Assembly: GCF_000255705.1 (NCBI RefSeq)
Contig: NZ_JH636439.1
Span: forward strand, 422,933 to 477,417
Length of the DNA: 54,485 nt
Direction of reading: 5' to 3'
Origin: Zavarzinella formosa DSM 19928
Lineage (GTDB): Bacteria; Planctomycetota; Planctomycetia; Gemmatales; Gemmataceae
This document shows positions 23,963 to 31,627 of the stretch, one piece after another (the first letter of the stretch is position 1; every line of letters starts with the position of its first letter). Under the pieces are notes generated by a model. It was not told the DNA's origin and did not search any database. It saw only the letters and a program-made list of their open reading frames with translations. The position numbers were made by a program, and so were the translations under genes.

Positions 23963-25276
23963 TCACACCATCGGCAGCGCCACACGTCCGTGCATTTCCA
24001 AATTGTCCCCCGGATGGTGACAGCCGCCATCGGACCGGTGTTCGTCGTACCACGGATCAGCGGCGTCAACTGAGCCAGCCATGACCAGCGACCTCGCCCG
24101 GCAACCCCCTTGGAAACCATCTTCCGGAAGGGCCTGCCTCATCCGGTGCATCGTCTGGCTATGGCGCCAGATATCCGGAAAAGGTGTTTCGCGGATATTC
24201 CCGGAGTTGAACGTATTGCCGAGAAAACTGCATGGGTTCACATCTCCCTGCACGGACACGGAACACACATGCTGACCGGCGCCGCAGGTTTGCGAACGAT
24301 GAATTTGCGGTTCGGTCGCCGTTCGTGTTTCGGGACTGAAGACATCCAGCCCGTGCAGATCGTTGCCCGGCAAATCCAACGTGCGAAGCTCGGCGAGGGC
24401 GTTCGTGTATTGTCGGAACGTCGGCATCAGATCGAGATGATGCAGCCCCGTTCCGGCCGGATACATGGGCCGGAAAACGGCCGTGTGCGCCCCGACTTGA
24501 CGGGCCAGTTCCGCGCAGCGTTTCACGAGATGCACGTTGGTCTTCATCAGGGTAAATGCCAGCGTGAAACGGGTGTGCCTGCCAAGCAACTTGAGTTTTT
24601 CGATCACGCCGTCGAAGACACCGGCCCCGCGAACGGCGTCGTTGGTTTCGCGATCCGGGCCGTCCAAGCTCACGTTTAACCAGACAAGGTTCCGCTTGCC
24701 AAGTTCGCGGGCCGTCTCCTCCGTCACCAAAAGCCCGTTGGTTGTCAGGCAAGGATGCAAACCATGCGAGGTGGCCGAGTCGAGAATATCGAAGACATCT
24801 TTTCGCATCAACGGTTCGCCCCCGGTGAGGCCCAGCCTCATGGAGCCGACGGCCGCCAGATCGCCGAACAACGTGTCCATCTCGCGGACGCTCAGGGGAT
24901 TCTGGTTGCGCGGCAATTCCCCGGCGAAACAATGCGAACACGCCAGATTGCACGCGGCGATGATTTCCACGTGGGTGGCCAGCGGCCCGACGAGATGGTC
25001 GGCCGGAACATCGACGGCCCGCATCTCCGCATCCAGTCGGCCCCGCCGGGTGAAGAACCCCCGATCCTCGAAACAGCGGATGAATAGAAAGACGGCTTCC
25101 CGTTCTTCGAGATCGTCCACAGAGCCCAAGACGGCATCAATCCCCTCATGATGCAACCTCATGAGCAATTCGGTGGCCTCATGATCGAAAGGGAGGTAAC
25201 GGCTTGTGCGGCGTTCAAAGACGAGTGAACCGAAATGTTGCGGAATCAAGACCAGCGATGGCCGGGTGGATGACAT
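23963..25276 (-). CDS. Radical SAM/SPASM protein with PqqD-like N-terminus
   Basis: A 437-aa enzyme. The ATG at 25276 has ideal spacing from GGAGGAA; ATG 25282 overlaps the upstream stop but is too close to it. Residues 10-75 resemble a PqqD-type winged-helix peptide-recognition domain (LVFERRTSRYLPFDHEATEL). The radical SAM core has CNLACSHC (Cys109, 113, 116) and TGGEPL. The C-terminus has a SPASM-like region: CGAGQHVCSVSVQGDVNPC, GNI, and GGCRARSLVMAGSVDAADPWY, similar to MftC, PqqE and NirJ/AhbD types but with some Cys missing. Such enzymes modify ribosomal peptides or proteins, or act in cofactor synthesis. The substrate is unknown. It is the middle gene of the operon. Confidence 0.88.
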   Translation of the reverse strand: MSSTRPSLVLIPQHFGSLVFERRTSRYLPFDHEATELLMRLHHEGIDAVLGSVDDLEEREAVFLFIRCFEDRGFFTRRGRLDAEMRAVDVPADHLVGPLATHVEIIAACNLACSHCFAGELPRNQNPLSVREMDTLFGDLAAVGSMRLGLTGGEPLMRKDVFDILDSATSHGLHPCLTTNGLLVTEETARELGKRNLVWLNVSLDGPDRETNDAVRGAGVFDGVIEKLKLLGRHTRFTLAFTLMKTNVHLVKRCAELARQVGAHTAVFRPMYPAGTGLHHLDLMPTFRQYTNALAELRTLDLPGNDLHGLDVFSPETRTATEPQIHRSQTCGAGQHVCSVSVQGDVNPCSFLGNTFNSGNIRETPFPDIWRHSQTMHRMRQALPEDGFQGGCRARSLVMAGSVDAADPWYDEHRSDGGCHHPGDNLEMHGRVALPMV

Positions 25277-25278
25277 GA

Positions 25279-25923
25279 TCATTCCTCCCCCGGAATTACG
25301 GCCGGAGCGGGAATCTCAAACACAAAGCGGATAAAATAAGCGGTTTTGCTCAACCAAGGTTTCGATGGTCCAAGTACCATCGCGCCGGCTTCCTTGCAAG
25401 AAGCAAAATTGTAGTGTCCCTCGGATTGGCGATCAGGTTCCGCAATGTTGAAAAGCACCAACGGTTTCCAGGCAGAATCGTCGAAGCCCGTTTGCAACCA
25501 ATCATCCGTTTCGGGCGGACTGGCGGCATGCCGCCAATGGCCGGACGGGGATGAAACAATCTTGATGGCTTGCTCGTTCACATCCCCCGGAAGAGAGCCG
25601 TTCAATTTGCCGATGCTTTCCAAATGGAACATCACCACCGGATCGGCGGAAGCTTGATCATCCGTTTTCAGGGCATAGACATGCTTGCCGGGGGAGAGGT
25701 CCATCATCCGGTCTTTCAACTCCCGGCCGTCAAGGTATTCATGGATACTGTGACCGGGGTAGGTCCGCACTCGCACACAACGACCGGCGAAAGGATTTCG
25801 CCATCGCAGAATCGCTCCTCCGCATCCGGCGGGCACTTCGCAATGGCTGTGCTGTTCAAGCACTAATTTCGAGGAACGCTTGCGGAACCGGTTCAGGGAA
25901 TTCAAATGTTGTTCGTCGGCCAC
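25279..25923 (-). CDS. Jelly-roll-like protein, first gene of radical SAM/SUMF1 operon
   Basis: A 214-aa soluble protein starting at GTG 25923 with GAGGAA upstream. It has no signal peptide. The segment WLQTGFDDSAWKPL (about residues 142-155) is the typical entry of galactose-binding-like (jelly-roll) domains. Preceding lines PGHSIHEYLDGRELKDRMMD and LSPGKHVYALKTDD suggest a further beta sandwich. Cys28 and Cys34 lie near the N-terminus in HSHCEVPAGCGG. I do not recognise a family. Its stop lies two bases from the next ATG, so it is coupled to the radical SAM gene. It may be the substrate protein of the radical SAM and SUMF1 enzymes, or a binding partner. Confidence 0.65.
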   Translation of the reverse strand: MADEQHLNSLNRFRKRSSKLVLEQHSHCEVPAGCGGAILRWRNPFAGRCVRVRTYPGHSIHEYLDGRELKDRMMDLSPGKHVYALKTDDQASADPVVMFHLESIGKLNGSLPGDVNEQAIKIVSSPSGHWRHAASPPETDDWLQTGFDDSAWKPLVLFNIAEPDRQSEGHYNFASCKEAGAMVLGPSKPWLSKTAYFIRFVFEIPAPAVIPGEE

Positions 25924-26001
25924 GGCTTCCTCACCATGAGAAGGGTGAAGTCAGATTAGCCGGTGATGGGCGGGAGGGAGAAGAGAAAAATGTGTGTCAT
26001 C

Positions 26002-26041
26002 AAAAATAGCGAGCCGGGCCGCAGACGCAGCCCGGCTCGCT
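26002..26041 (-). terminator. Rho-independent terminator
   Basis: A perfect 12-bp stem (26008-26019 with 26030-26041) and five T on the minus strand. It ends the M28 peptidase transcript and separates it from the radical SAM operon. Confidence 0.9.
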
Positions 26042-26063
26042 TGGTCGAACCGGTCGGTGATTG

Positions 26064-27875
26064 TTATTGCGGGATCACTTTCAGCTTCACTTTCTTTTCC
26101 TCACGCAACACCTCGAATTCCAGCTCTTCGCCTTTCTTCGCGCCGCCCATCACCTTCATGTAATCCTGCACATTCTTGACCGGCTTGCCGGCGATGGCGG
26201 TGATGCGGTCGCCTTTTTTCATGCCCCCTTTTTCGGCCGGGCCGCCGGGGATCACGTTTTCAACGGCCATGCCTCGGGTGTCCGTTTCGTCGTAACCCGG
26301 CATCACGCCGATCTTGGGGCCGCCCCGGCTGCCGCCGGATATCGAGCCGCCCATCCCGGCGACGTATTCAGGTCGATCGGGGGTGGTGCTGATGCGGTTG
26401 GTCATAATCTCCACCAGATCGGCGATCTTCTTGATGCCCGCGATGTTGATGGTTTCCGGCTTGTCCTTCGGCGTGTGGTATTCCGGGTGGTCCTTGCTGA
26501 AGAAGAAATACACCGGCACTTTTTCCAGATAAAAGGAGGTGTGATCGCTCGGGCCGGTACCGCTCTTGCCCTTGTCGAATTTGAAATTCAGATCCTTGTT
26601 GCTCTCGTCCAGAATCTGCTCGAAGTTCTTTGCGGAGCCGACACCCCCCACGAAGATGTTGTCCTGCTTCGATTTCTCATCCGGCCGGACGCGGCCGATC
26701 ATGTCCATGTTCAGCATGGCCACGGTGTCCTTCAGCGGGAACAGCGGGTGCTTGGTGTAGTAGAGGGAGCCAAGCAAGCCGCGCTCCTCGCCGGAGAAGG
26801 CGATGAACACCAGTCGGCGGCCCTGTCGGTTCTTGTTGGCCCCATACCGGCGGGCGAGTTCCAGCAAGCCGGTGGTTCCGGAGGCGTTGTCGTCGGCCCC
26901 GTAATGGATTTCGGTGTTGCCTCGCAGTTTGGTGCCGGTTTCGCCCCGGCCGAGGTGGTCGTAGTGGGCGCCCAGCACGACGGTTTCATTTGCCAGCGGG
27001 CCATTTCCCTCCAACACACCCACCACATTTTTGATGTTCAGTTCTTTGATGCCGATGGTCGCTTCGGTCGTCGCGGACCATCCGGTGATTTCGATGCTCT
27101 GCGGTTTCGCTTCGGCAACAATCGTCTTTTCGATGTCTCCGAGGCTTTTGCCCGCCGGTTTCAACAGGGCGTCGACCACTTCCCGCCGGACTTGGAATAC
27201 CGGGACATCGGAAGTGATTCCCGAGTCTTGGGCGTATTCAAAGCCCATCAGGCGGTCTTCTTTGCCGGCCATGTCAGCATCGTTGACGAAAATCACGGCC
27301 GCCGCTTTGCGTTTGACGGCTTCGGTGATTTTGGTTGTCAACGGGGCGTATTTTTGAACGTCCTCGTCCGAGAACAGCGGTTTGTCGCCGACCTTCGCCT
27401 TGGGAACCTGACGCATCACGACAACCACTTTGCCGGCCACGTCCAGCCCGGCGTAATCGTCGTACTTCTTGTCGGCCGATACGCCGAACCCGGCGAACAC
27501 CAGTTTCCCGGTGGCGGTTCCCTTGCCGGTGAGGCCGCACACGCAGAACTGCTTGTTCAAGGCCAGTTCGAGTTTGGCATTGTCAGGACCGGTGAGGTTG
27601 ACCTTTTGGGCGCCCTCCGCGAGGAAACTTTCCTTCACCACAAACGGTTGGAAGTAACTCCCGTCCGCCACGGCCGATTTCAATCCGGCGGCCTTGAACG
27701 TGTTGGCGATGAGATCGGCCGCCTTGTTCAGCCCATTGGTCTTGAGGCCGCGGCCTTCGCACTCCTCCCCGGCGAGGTAGAACAGATCGGCCTTCATCTT
27801 GTCGAGAGGATCATCCGCACGAAGGAACGGACTGGAAAGAAGCAACAGGGCGAAACCCAGACGGAATCGGCTCAT
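26064..27875 (-). CDS. M28 family zinc aminopeptidase with C-terminal PDZ domain
   Basis: A 603-aa exported peptidase with signal peptide MSRFRLGFALLLLSSPFLRA. A protease-associated (PA) domain occupies about residues 110-220. The M28 zinc site is built from GAHYDHLG, GADDNASG, SGEERGLLGS, NMDMIG and PSDHTSF, all present, so it should be active. Residues about 515-600 are a PDZ domain (VIPGGPAEKGGMKKGDRITA), which binds peptide ends. It probably trims peptides in the periplasm. It is a single-gene unit with its own terminator. Confidence 0.93.
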   Translation of the reverse strand: MSRFRLGFALLLLSSPFLRADDPLDKMKADLFYLAGEECEGRGLKTNGLNKAADLIANTFKAAGLKSAVADGSYFQPFVVKESFLAEGAQKVNLTGPDNAKLELALNKQFCVCGLTGKGTATGKLVFAGFGVSADKKYDDYAGLDVAGKVVVVMRQVPKAKVGDKPLFSDEDVQKYAPLTTKITEAVKRKAAAVIFVNDADMAGKEDRLMGFEYAQDSGITSDVPVFQVRREVVDALLKPAGKSLGDIEKTIVAEAKPQSIEITGWSATTEATIGIKELNIKNVVGVLEGNGPLANETVVLGAHYDHLGRGETGTKLRGNTEIHYGADDNASGTTGLLELARRYGANKNRQGRRLVFIAFSGEERGLLGSLYYTKHPLFPLKDTVAMLNMDMIGRVRPDEKSKQDNIFVGGVGSAKNFEQILDESNKDLNFKFDKGKSGTGPSDHTSFYLEKVPVYFFFSKDHPEYHTPKDKPETINIAGIKKIADLVEIMTNRISTTPDRPEYVAGMGGSISGGSRGGPKIGVMPGYDETDTRGMAVENVIPGGPAEKGGMKKGDRITAIAGKPVKNVQDYMKVMGGAKKGEELEFEVLREEKKVKLKVIPQ

Positions 27876-27954
27876 GGAATGTCTCAGGGATGACGGTGGG
27901 AAGAGGCGAGGGTATTTTACGCGAACCGTGGCCGGGATGCCAAAACTCTTTCGC

Positions 27955-29502
27955 TCAGACGCCCATCAATCCCCGATATGCCGTCGCCAAATACTCCTCC
28001 GGGTAAAACACCCAAGAGAAATCCCGGCGGGCCAGTTTCTTGTTGGCGTCCAGCTCCCGGCCGATGGCATCCAGTGCGCGGGCTGCTTCTCCGGTCCGTG
28101 TGGCCGTTGCGGGCCGCAGACGTTGCGTGATGTGGGAAAGCTCCCGGAACCAAGCCCGGCGTTCGGTCTTCGCCGTTGGCTCCCGGCGAACAGTCTCGTG
28201 CTTGGCGGCCACCAAGTCAGGATTGAGGTCGCGGGCTTCCGCGAAGTTTTGCGGGTTCCATTCCAAATCACGCATCAACCGTTGTTGATCCGTTCTCGCC
28301 CGTGCGTTCGAGGCGAAGCGTTCCAGCGGCAGCCGAATCGTGGCGCTCACCACGGAATATTCCGGCGGTTCGATGTTGAAGTAACGCCGAATGATCTCGT
28401 CGGTCACTTCGTCGTACTTGCCGCCGCCGATGCCGTGAATGAACAGATCGCCGAGGGCCAGACGGCTGAACAATGTGAGAGTCAACGCGCGAGGCCGGAG
28501 TTTCCAGCCGGAATGCTCGAACATCTCCCGGAGATTGATGTCGGCCGAAGCGGAAAACGTCCCGATCAGTTGTTCGGTCCCCGCAAGCACGTCCAGCCGA
28601 TCTGCCTGCCGGCGCACAAACACCCGTTGACGGGCGGGGGTATCAGCCCGCCATGTCCAAAAGGCCGTTTCGATCAAATCTCCGGTGACTTGCAATTCCG
28701 GTGCGGGATGGTTTCGGCTGCGGATGCCGTTGGCGAAGCGATAGTCGGCGATGGACGAGTTGTAAACGCTGGCGAATCGCTCCGCGTCAACCATCAAATG
28801 GCGGGCGAAAATATTGAAGGAACGATGCCCGGACAATTGGCTCACCGGGAGTTCCGGGGTTCCCGCTCCCCAGCGGCGTTCGAGAATTTGCCGGGCTTCC
28901 ACAAAGGCGCGAGTAAACGACACGCCCGTTTTCAAGCAAGTGACAATTCGCGGCCAAATGCAGAAAACCATCGGCTCAAATGGCCATGTTTTCGTGACGG
29001 CCCGCAGCCGGTCCGGCCACGATTCCAACGCGGCCCAATCTCGGGGATAGGCTTCCTCGTAAGGAAGTTCCGGGACCGATTCGTCGAAAGGGATCGTCTC
29101 CAACACCACCTGATCCGGGGCGGGAGAAGACACTGGCAACATCAGGGAACGAGTCTTGAACGTGTCGTTGTCCACGATCAAGTTGACGGCATTCGCCCCC
29201 AGCTTTTTCGCCTGGGCGGCCAAGACAAAATTCTTGGCCCACACGCCGGGGTGAAACAATTCCGGTTGATGCCCGGCCATCAGAATCGGTTGATCCGGGG
29301 GGGCTTGGCCGATGAGTTCGGTTCGGGCCGATGCCCGGAATTCCGGCCAAGTCAACGAGCCAACCGAACCTGTCAGCCGGGATAGTCGTTCCCGGTTGAC
29401 GGAGAGCAGTCGTTCGTAATCGGCGATGGGCGGTTCGGCCAGCAAACCGCCGTCGGTCTGGGGCGCTTTGAAGTGCCTGGTCAAACGGTCGGCTCCCAAC
29501 AT
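27955..29502 (-). CDS. BshC-like hypothetical protein
   Basis: A 515-aa cytoplasmic protein. I see a weak resemblance to BshC, the last enzyme of bacillithiol synthesis: AGHQPELFHPGVWAKNFVLA resembles the family's GQQ-G-GG opening loop, then NLIVDNDTFKTRS and DLFIHGIGGGKYDEVTDEII. No other bacillithiol gene is visible here. It overlaps the glycosyltransferase gene by 22 bases, so the two are expressed together. A role in activating or coupling a small molecule is inference. An 80-base gap separates it from the M28 gene. Confidence 0.5.
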   Translation of the reverse strand: MLGADRLTRHFKAPQTDGGLLAEPPIADYERLLSVNRERLSRLTGSVGSLTWPEFRASARTELIGQAPPDQPILMAGHQPELFHPGVWAKNFVLAAQAKKLGANAVNLIVDNDTFKTRSLMLPVSSPAPDQVVLETIPFDESVPELPYEEAYPRDWAALESWPDRLRAVTKTWPFEPMVFCIWPRIVTCLKTGVSFTRAFVEARQILERRWGAGTPELPVSQLSGHRSFNIFARHLMVDAERFASVYNSSIADYRFANGIRSRNHPAPELQVTGDLIETAFWTWRADTPARQRVFVRRQADRLDVLAGTEQLIGTFSASADINLREMFEHSGWKLRPRALTLTLFSRLALGDLFIHGIGGGKYDEVTDEIIRRYFNIEPPEYSVVSATIRLPLERFASNARARTDQQRLMRDLEWNPQNFAEARDLNPDLVAAKHETVRREPTAKTERRAWFRELSHITQRLRPATATRTGEAARALDAIGRELDANKKLARRDFSWVFYPEEYLATAYRGLMGV

Positions 29503-30224
29503 TCAATCGGAACGGGACACTCGATCATGCCAAGGGGGCAGGTTTGAGCGGCACGGTCGATCACCTCGCGGTAATAACGCAACCGTTCATCGGGTTGGTT
29601 CATCAACCCGCCGAAGGTCCGCGATGGGTCAAGATACAATCGCGGCACGCCGATCTCACGGACGGTCAGCCCTCGCTTGGCGGCTTGCACCCACAATTCC
29701 AAGGGCATGCCCCAACCCGGTTCGGTGCTGTGCAGCAATTCGATGGCCCGGCGGTCGTATGCCTTGAAACCGCAAAAGGCGTCGGTGATGTTCAGTCCGA
29801 AACGGTCGTTCAGTTCTTTCGTGATCGTTGCATTGATGAACCGGCGGTCCGTCGGGGCCGGGGTGTCCTGCCGGAAGTCCCGATAGTAGCGGCTGCCGGA
29901 GACGATGTTCACCCCGTGCATCGCTTCCAACAAGACGGGAATACGGCCCGGTTCGTGCTGGCCGTCGCAATCCATCGTCACCAGCACTTCGTAACCGTTC
30001 TCTCGGGCGTATTCAAAAGCGGTGCGCAGGGCGGCTCCGTAGCCGCGATTCTGCGGATGGGTCAGCACCTTGATGTTGGGTTCGTTCTTCAGCAACTCGG
30101 CGGTTCCGTCGGTGGAACCATCGTCAATGACCAAAATCTCGGGCGAATAACGACGCACTTCCGCCAAAACCGTGGGCACGGATCGCACTTCGTTGTACAC
30201 CGGGATGGCAGTGATCCATTTCAT
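29481..30224 (-). CDS. Family 2 glycosyltransferase (dolichyl-phosphate-mannose synthase-like)
   Basis: A 247-aa enzyme. The frame is open much further upstream, but the GT2 domain begins at ATG 30224 (MKWITAIPVYNEV), with CGGAGA upstream. The signature DDG is LVIDDGSTDGTAEL, with GYGAALRTAFEYA and MDCDGQHEP (metal-binding DxD-like). It transfers a sugar from a nucleotide sugar or to a lipid phosphate. It has no membrane helix, so it is cytoplasmic or peripheral. It is co-transcribed with the BshC-like gene. Confidence 0.85.
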   Translation of the reverse strand: MKWITAIPVYNEVRSVPTVLAEVRRYSPEILVIDDGSTDGTAELLKNEPNIKVLTHPQNRGYGAALRTAFEYARENGYEVLVTMDCDGQHEPGRIPVLLEAMHGVNIVSGSRYYRDFRQDTPAPTDRRFINATITKELNDRFGLNITDAFCGFKAYDRRAIELLHSTEPGWGMPLELWVQAAKRGLTVREIGVPRLYLDPSRTFGGLMNQPDERLRYYREVIDRAAQTCPLGMIECPVPIECWEPTV

Positions 30225-30563
30225 GGGGTGTCTCCGGCTGTTCCTAAAAGATTTTAGGCACAACCAGATACCGTCTCCAAATTCTTCTCTTACACGATCT
30301 TGGGAACCGCCCGACGACCGGTCCGGTATTTCCACCCGCCGGCGCATTCGCCCCGCCAGCGTTGGTGAATTGCCGGTCATCGGGCGGGAATCGAGCGTTT
30401 TTCGCGATGCTACTGGAAGGGGAGGCCTTGCGCCAAGCACGGTGCCGGGTTTCGGCAAATTCCCGCAAGCGGGCGCAAGAAGGCCGGGAAAATTCATTCG
30501 CCGGGTGCGAACCCGGATCGGCATCGCCCGCTCCTCGTTGGTAACCAAACAAGGAAACACGCA
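30225..30563. other. 340-bp region without a recognised gene
   Basis: This lies between the glycosyltransferase start and the small ORF. Frames cross it on both strands, but none has a known domain. It contains a strong hairpin with a GNRA loop (CCGGGT-GCGA-ACCCGG, near 30500-30515). I compared it with remembered features of RNase P RNA, tmRNA, SRP RNA and 6S RNA and saw no match. Confidence 0.4.
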
Positions 30564-30647
30564 ATGTCCGTCTTCTTCCAGCAACCGAAATTCCAACAGA
30601 CGAATCGGAAACAAAATCCGAAATCGCCTCTCCATAATCAACCGTGA
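30564..30647 (+). CDS. Candidate 27-aa small protein
   Basis: A tiny ORF with AAGGAAAC eight bases upstream of its ATG. It encodes a Gln/Asn/Lys/Pro-rich peptide beginning MSVFFQQPKFQQTNRKQ. A very strong terminator follows 27 bases after its stop, and no other plus-strand gene lies upstream, so the terminator needs a transcript and this is the only candidate. It could be a small protein or the marker of an RNA gene. Function unknown; coding status unproven. Confidence 0.4.
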   Translation: MSVFFQQPKFQQTNRKQNPKSPLHNQP

Positions 30648-30673
30648 TCGGTCGGTCTTTCGGAATCAAACCG

Positions 30674-30712
30674 GGGCCGGGCCTCTCGCGGGAGAGGCCC
30701 GGCCCTTTTTCG
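30674..30712 (+). terminator. Very strong rho-independent terminator
   Basis: A perfect 14-bp GC-rich stem (30674-30687 with 30692-30705), tetraloop GCGG, then TTTTT. It lies just ahead of the tRNA genes and isolates them from upstream transcription. Confidence 0.9.
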
Positions 30713-30724
30713 TTTTTCACGCAC

Positions 30725-30796
30725 AGGGGCGTGGCCGAAAGGTAAGGCGTCGGTCTGTTAAACCGATTGGTGCAGGTTCGAGTCCTGCCGCCCCTG
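30725..30796 (+). tRNA. tRNA-Asn(GTT)
   Basis: A 72-nt tRNA with acceptor stem AGGGGCG/CGCCCCT, anticodon arm TCGGT-CTGTTAA-ACCGA (anticodon GTT) and T arm GCAGG-TTCGAGT-CCTGC. CCA is not encoded. It is the first of four tRNAs. Confidence 0.93.
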
Positions 30797-30805
30797 CTGA
30801 ATGTC

Positions 30806-30878
30806 TCCGGAGTAGTTTAACTGGTAGAACACCGCACTTTGAATGCGCAATTTGCAGGTTCGACTCCTGCCTCCGGAA
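30806..30878 (+). tRNA. tRNA-Gln(TTG)
   Basis: A 73-nt tRNA with acceptor TCCGGAG/CTCCGGA and anticodon loop CTTTGAA (anticodon TTG). The first anticodon-stem pair (27-43) is a C-C mismatch in my folding, leaving four pairs. It lies nine bases after tRNA-Asn. Confidence 0.9.
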
Positions 30879-30941
30879 GTAGGGTTTAGTAAAGACTGCT
30901 TGTACTCGATGCCTGCGAGATTCGATCAAGTGATTTATGCC

Positions 30942-30968
30942 AAACCCTAAACCCTAAACCCTAAACCC
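30942..30968. repeat. AAACCCT tandem repeat (telomere-like)
   Basis: Nearly four copies of the heptamer AAACCCT lie between tRNA-Gln and tRNA-Lys; its complement AGGGTTT is the plant telomere unit. One inverted copy (AGGGTTTAG, 30882-30890) lies just after tRNA-Gln, so the spacer could fold back. Confidence 0.85.
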
Positions 30969-30983
30969 CAATCCCTAATTTCT

Positions 30984-31056
30984 GCTGGTGTGGCTCAATT
31001 GGAAGAGCAACAGACTTTTAATCTGTCCCATGTGGGTTCGAGTCCCACCGCCGGCA
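30984..31056 (+). tRNA. tRNA-Lys(TTT)
   Basis: A 73-nt tRNA with acceptor GCTGGTG/CGCCGGC (two G-T pairs), anticodon arm ACAGA-CTTTTAA-TCTGT and T arm GTGGG-TTCGAGT-CCCAC. CCA is not encoded. Confidence 0.95.
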
Positions 31057-31066
31057 TGGTTTGATT

Positions 31067-31140
31067 CCCAGTGTGGCTCAGTTGGTAAGAGCGCGCCGCT
31101 GAAAACGGCGAGGGCGTTGGTTCGATTCCAACCGCTGGGA
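31067..31140 (+). tRNA. tRNA-Phe(GAA)
   Basis: A 74-nt tRNA with acceptor CCCAGTG/CGCTGGG, anticodon arm CGCCG-CTGAAAA-CGGCG and T arm GTTGG-TTCGATT-CCAAC. Its last base is one base from the stop codon of the convergent ruvX gene, so the 3' trailer of the precursor must run into ruvX antisense. Confidence 0.95.
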
Positions 31141-31141
31141 T

Positions 31142-31627
31142 CTATTCTTCCGGAGGCGTTTCAGGCTTTTGCTCGGATAGGGAGATGATTTCCGTTTCTT
31201 TGGCCCCGCCGTCGAGAAAGCCTTGAAGCATAATCTGCGCAGCGATGGCGTCTCGCAGTTCTTTTCGCTTTTTGTGTTTGAGGCCCGCTTCCCACATGGC
31301 CGAATCGGCGAAGGCGGTTGAGAATCGCTCGTCGGCGAACATCACCGGCAGACCGGTCACTTCGCCGAGCCATTTGCCGTAGGCCCGGCTTTCCTTCGCC
31401 TTCACTCCTTCTCGCCCGTCTGTATGGACCGGCAGACCCATCACGATGGCGGCGATTTGTTCTTTCGCCACCAGATCCTTGAAGAAATTGCCGTCGGCCT
31501 GCGGGTTCTTGCGGACCCGGATGTCGTGCGGGGCGGCGATCATCCGGCCTTCGTCGCAAATCGCCAAGCCGACGCGAACGGTGCCGAAATCGACGCCAAG
31601 CAACTTCGTTCGCGGACGTGTCGGCAT
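31142..31627 (-). CDS. ruvX: Holliday junction resolvase-like RuvX (YqgF)
   Basis: A 161-aa RNase H-fold protein. The ATG at 31627 shares its A with the stop of the upstream gene (TGATG), so it is translationally coupled; earlier in-frame codons belong to another frame's gene. Motifs: LLGVDFGTVRVGLAICDE (first acidic residue), IVMGLPVHTDGREG and FADERFSTAFAD. It acts in 16S rRNA 5'-end maturation or junction resolution. Last gene of the leftward manC unit. Confidence 0.93.
   Translation of the reverse strand: MPTRPRTKLLGVDFGTVRVGLAICDEGRMIAAPHDIRVRKNPQADGNFFKDLVAKEQIAAIVMGLPVHTDGREGVKAKESRAYGKWLGEVTGLPVMFADERFSTAFADSAMWEAGLKHKKRKELRDAIAAQIMLQGFLDGGAKETEIISLSEQKPETPPEE

Noticed and set aside
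26061-27893. 610-codon plus-strand frame opposite the M28 peptidase
   Set aside because: The minus-strand gene has complete motifs and signal peptide; the plus frame is a high-GC shadow.
30362-30544. Possible RNase P RNA, tmRNA, SRP or 6S RNA in the gene-free stretch
   Set aside because: I looked for their conserved sequence features and saw none; only generic hairpins are present.
30172-30882. Plus-strand ORF running into the tRNA genes
   Set aside because: It reads through the terminator and two tRNAs, so it cannot be a normal gene.
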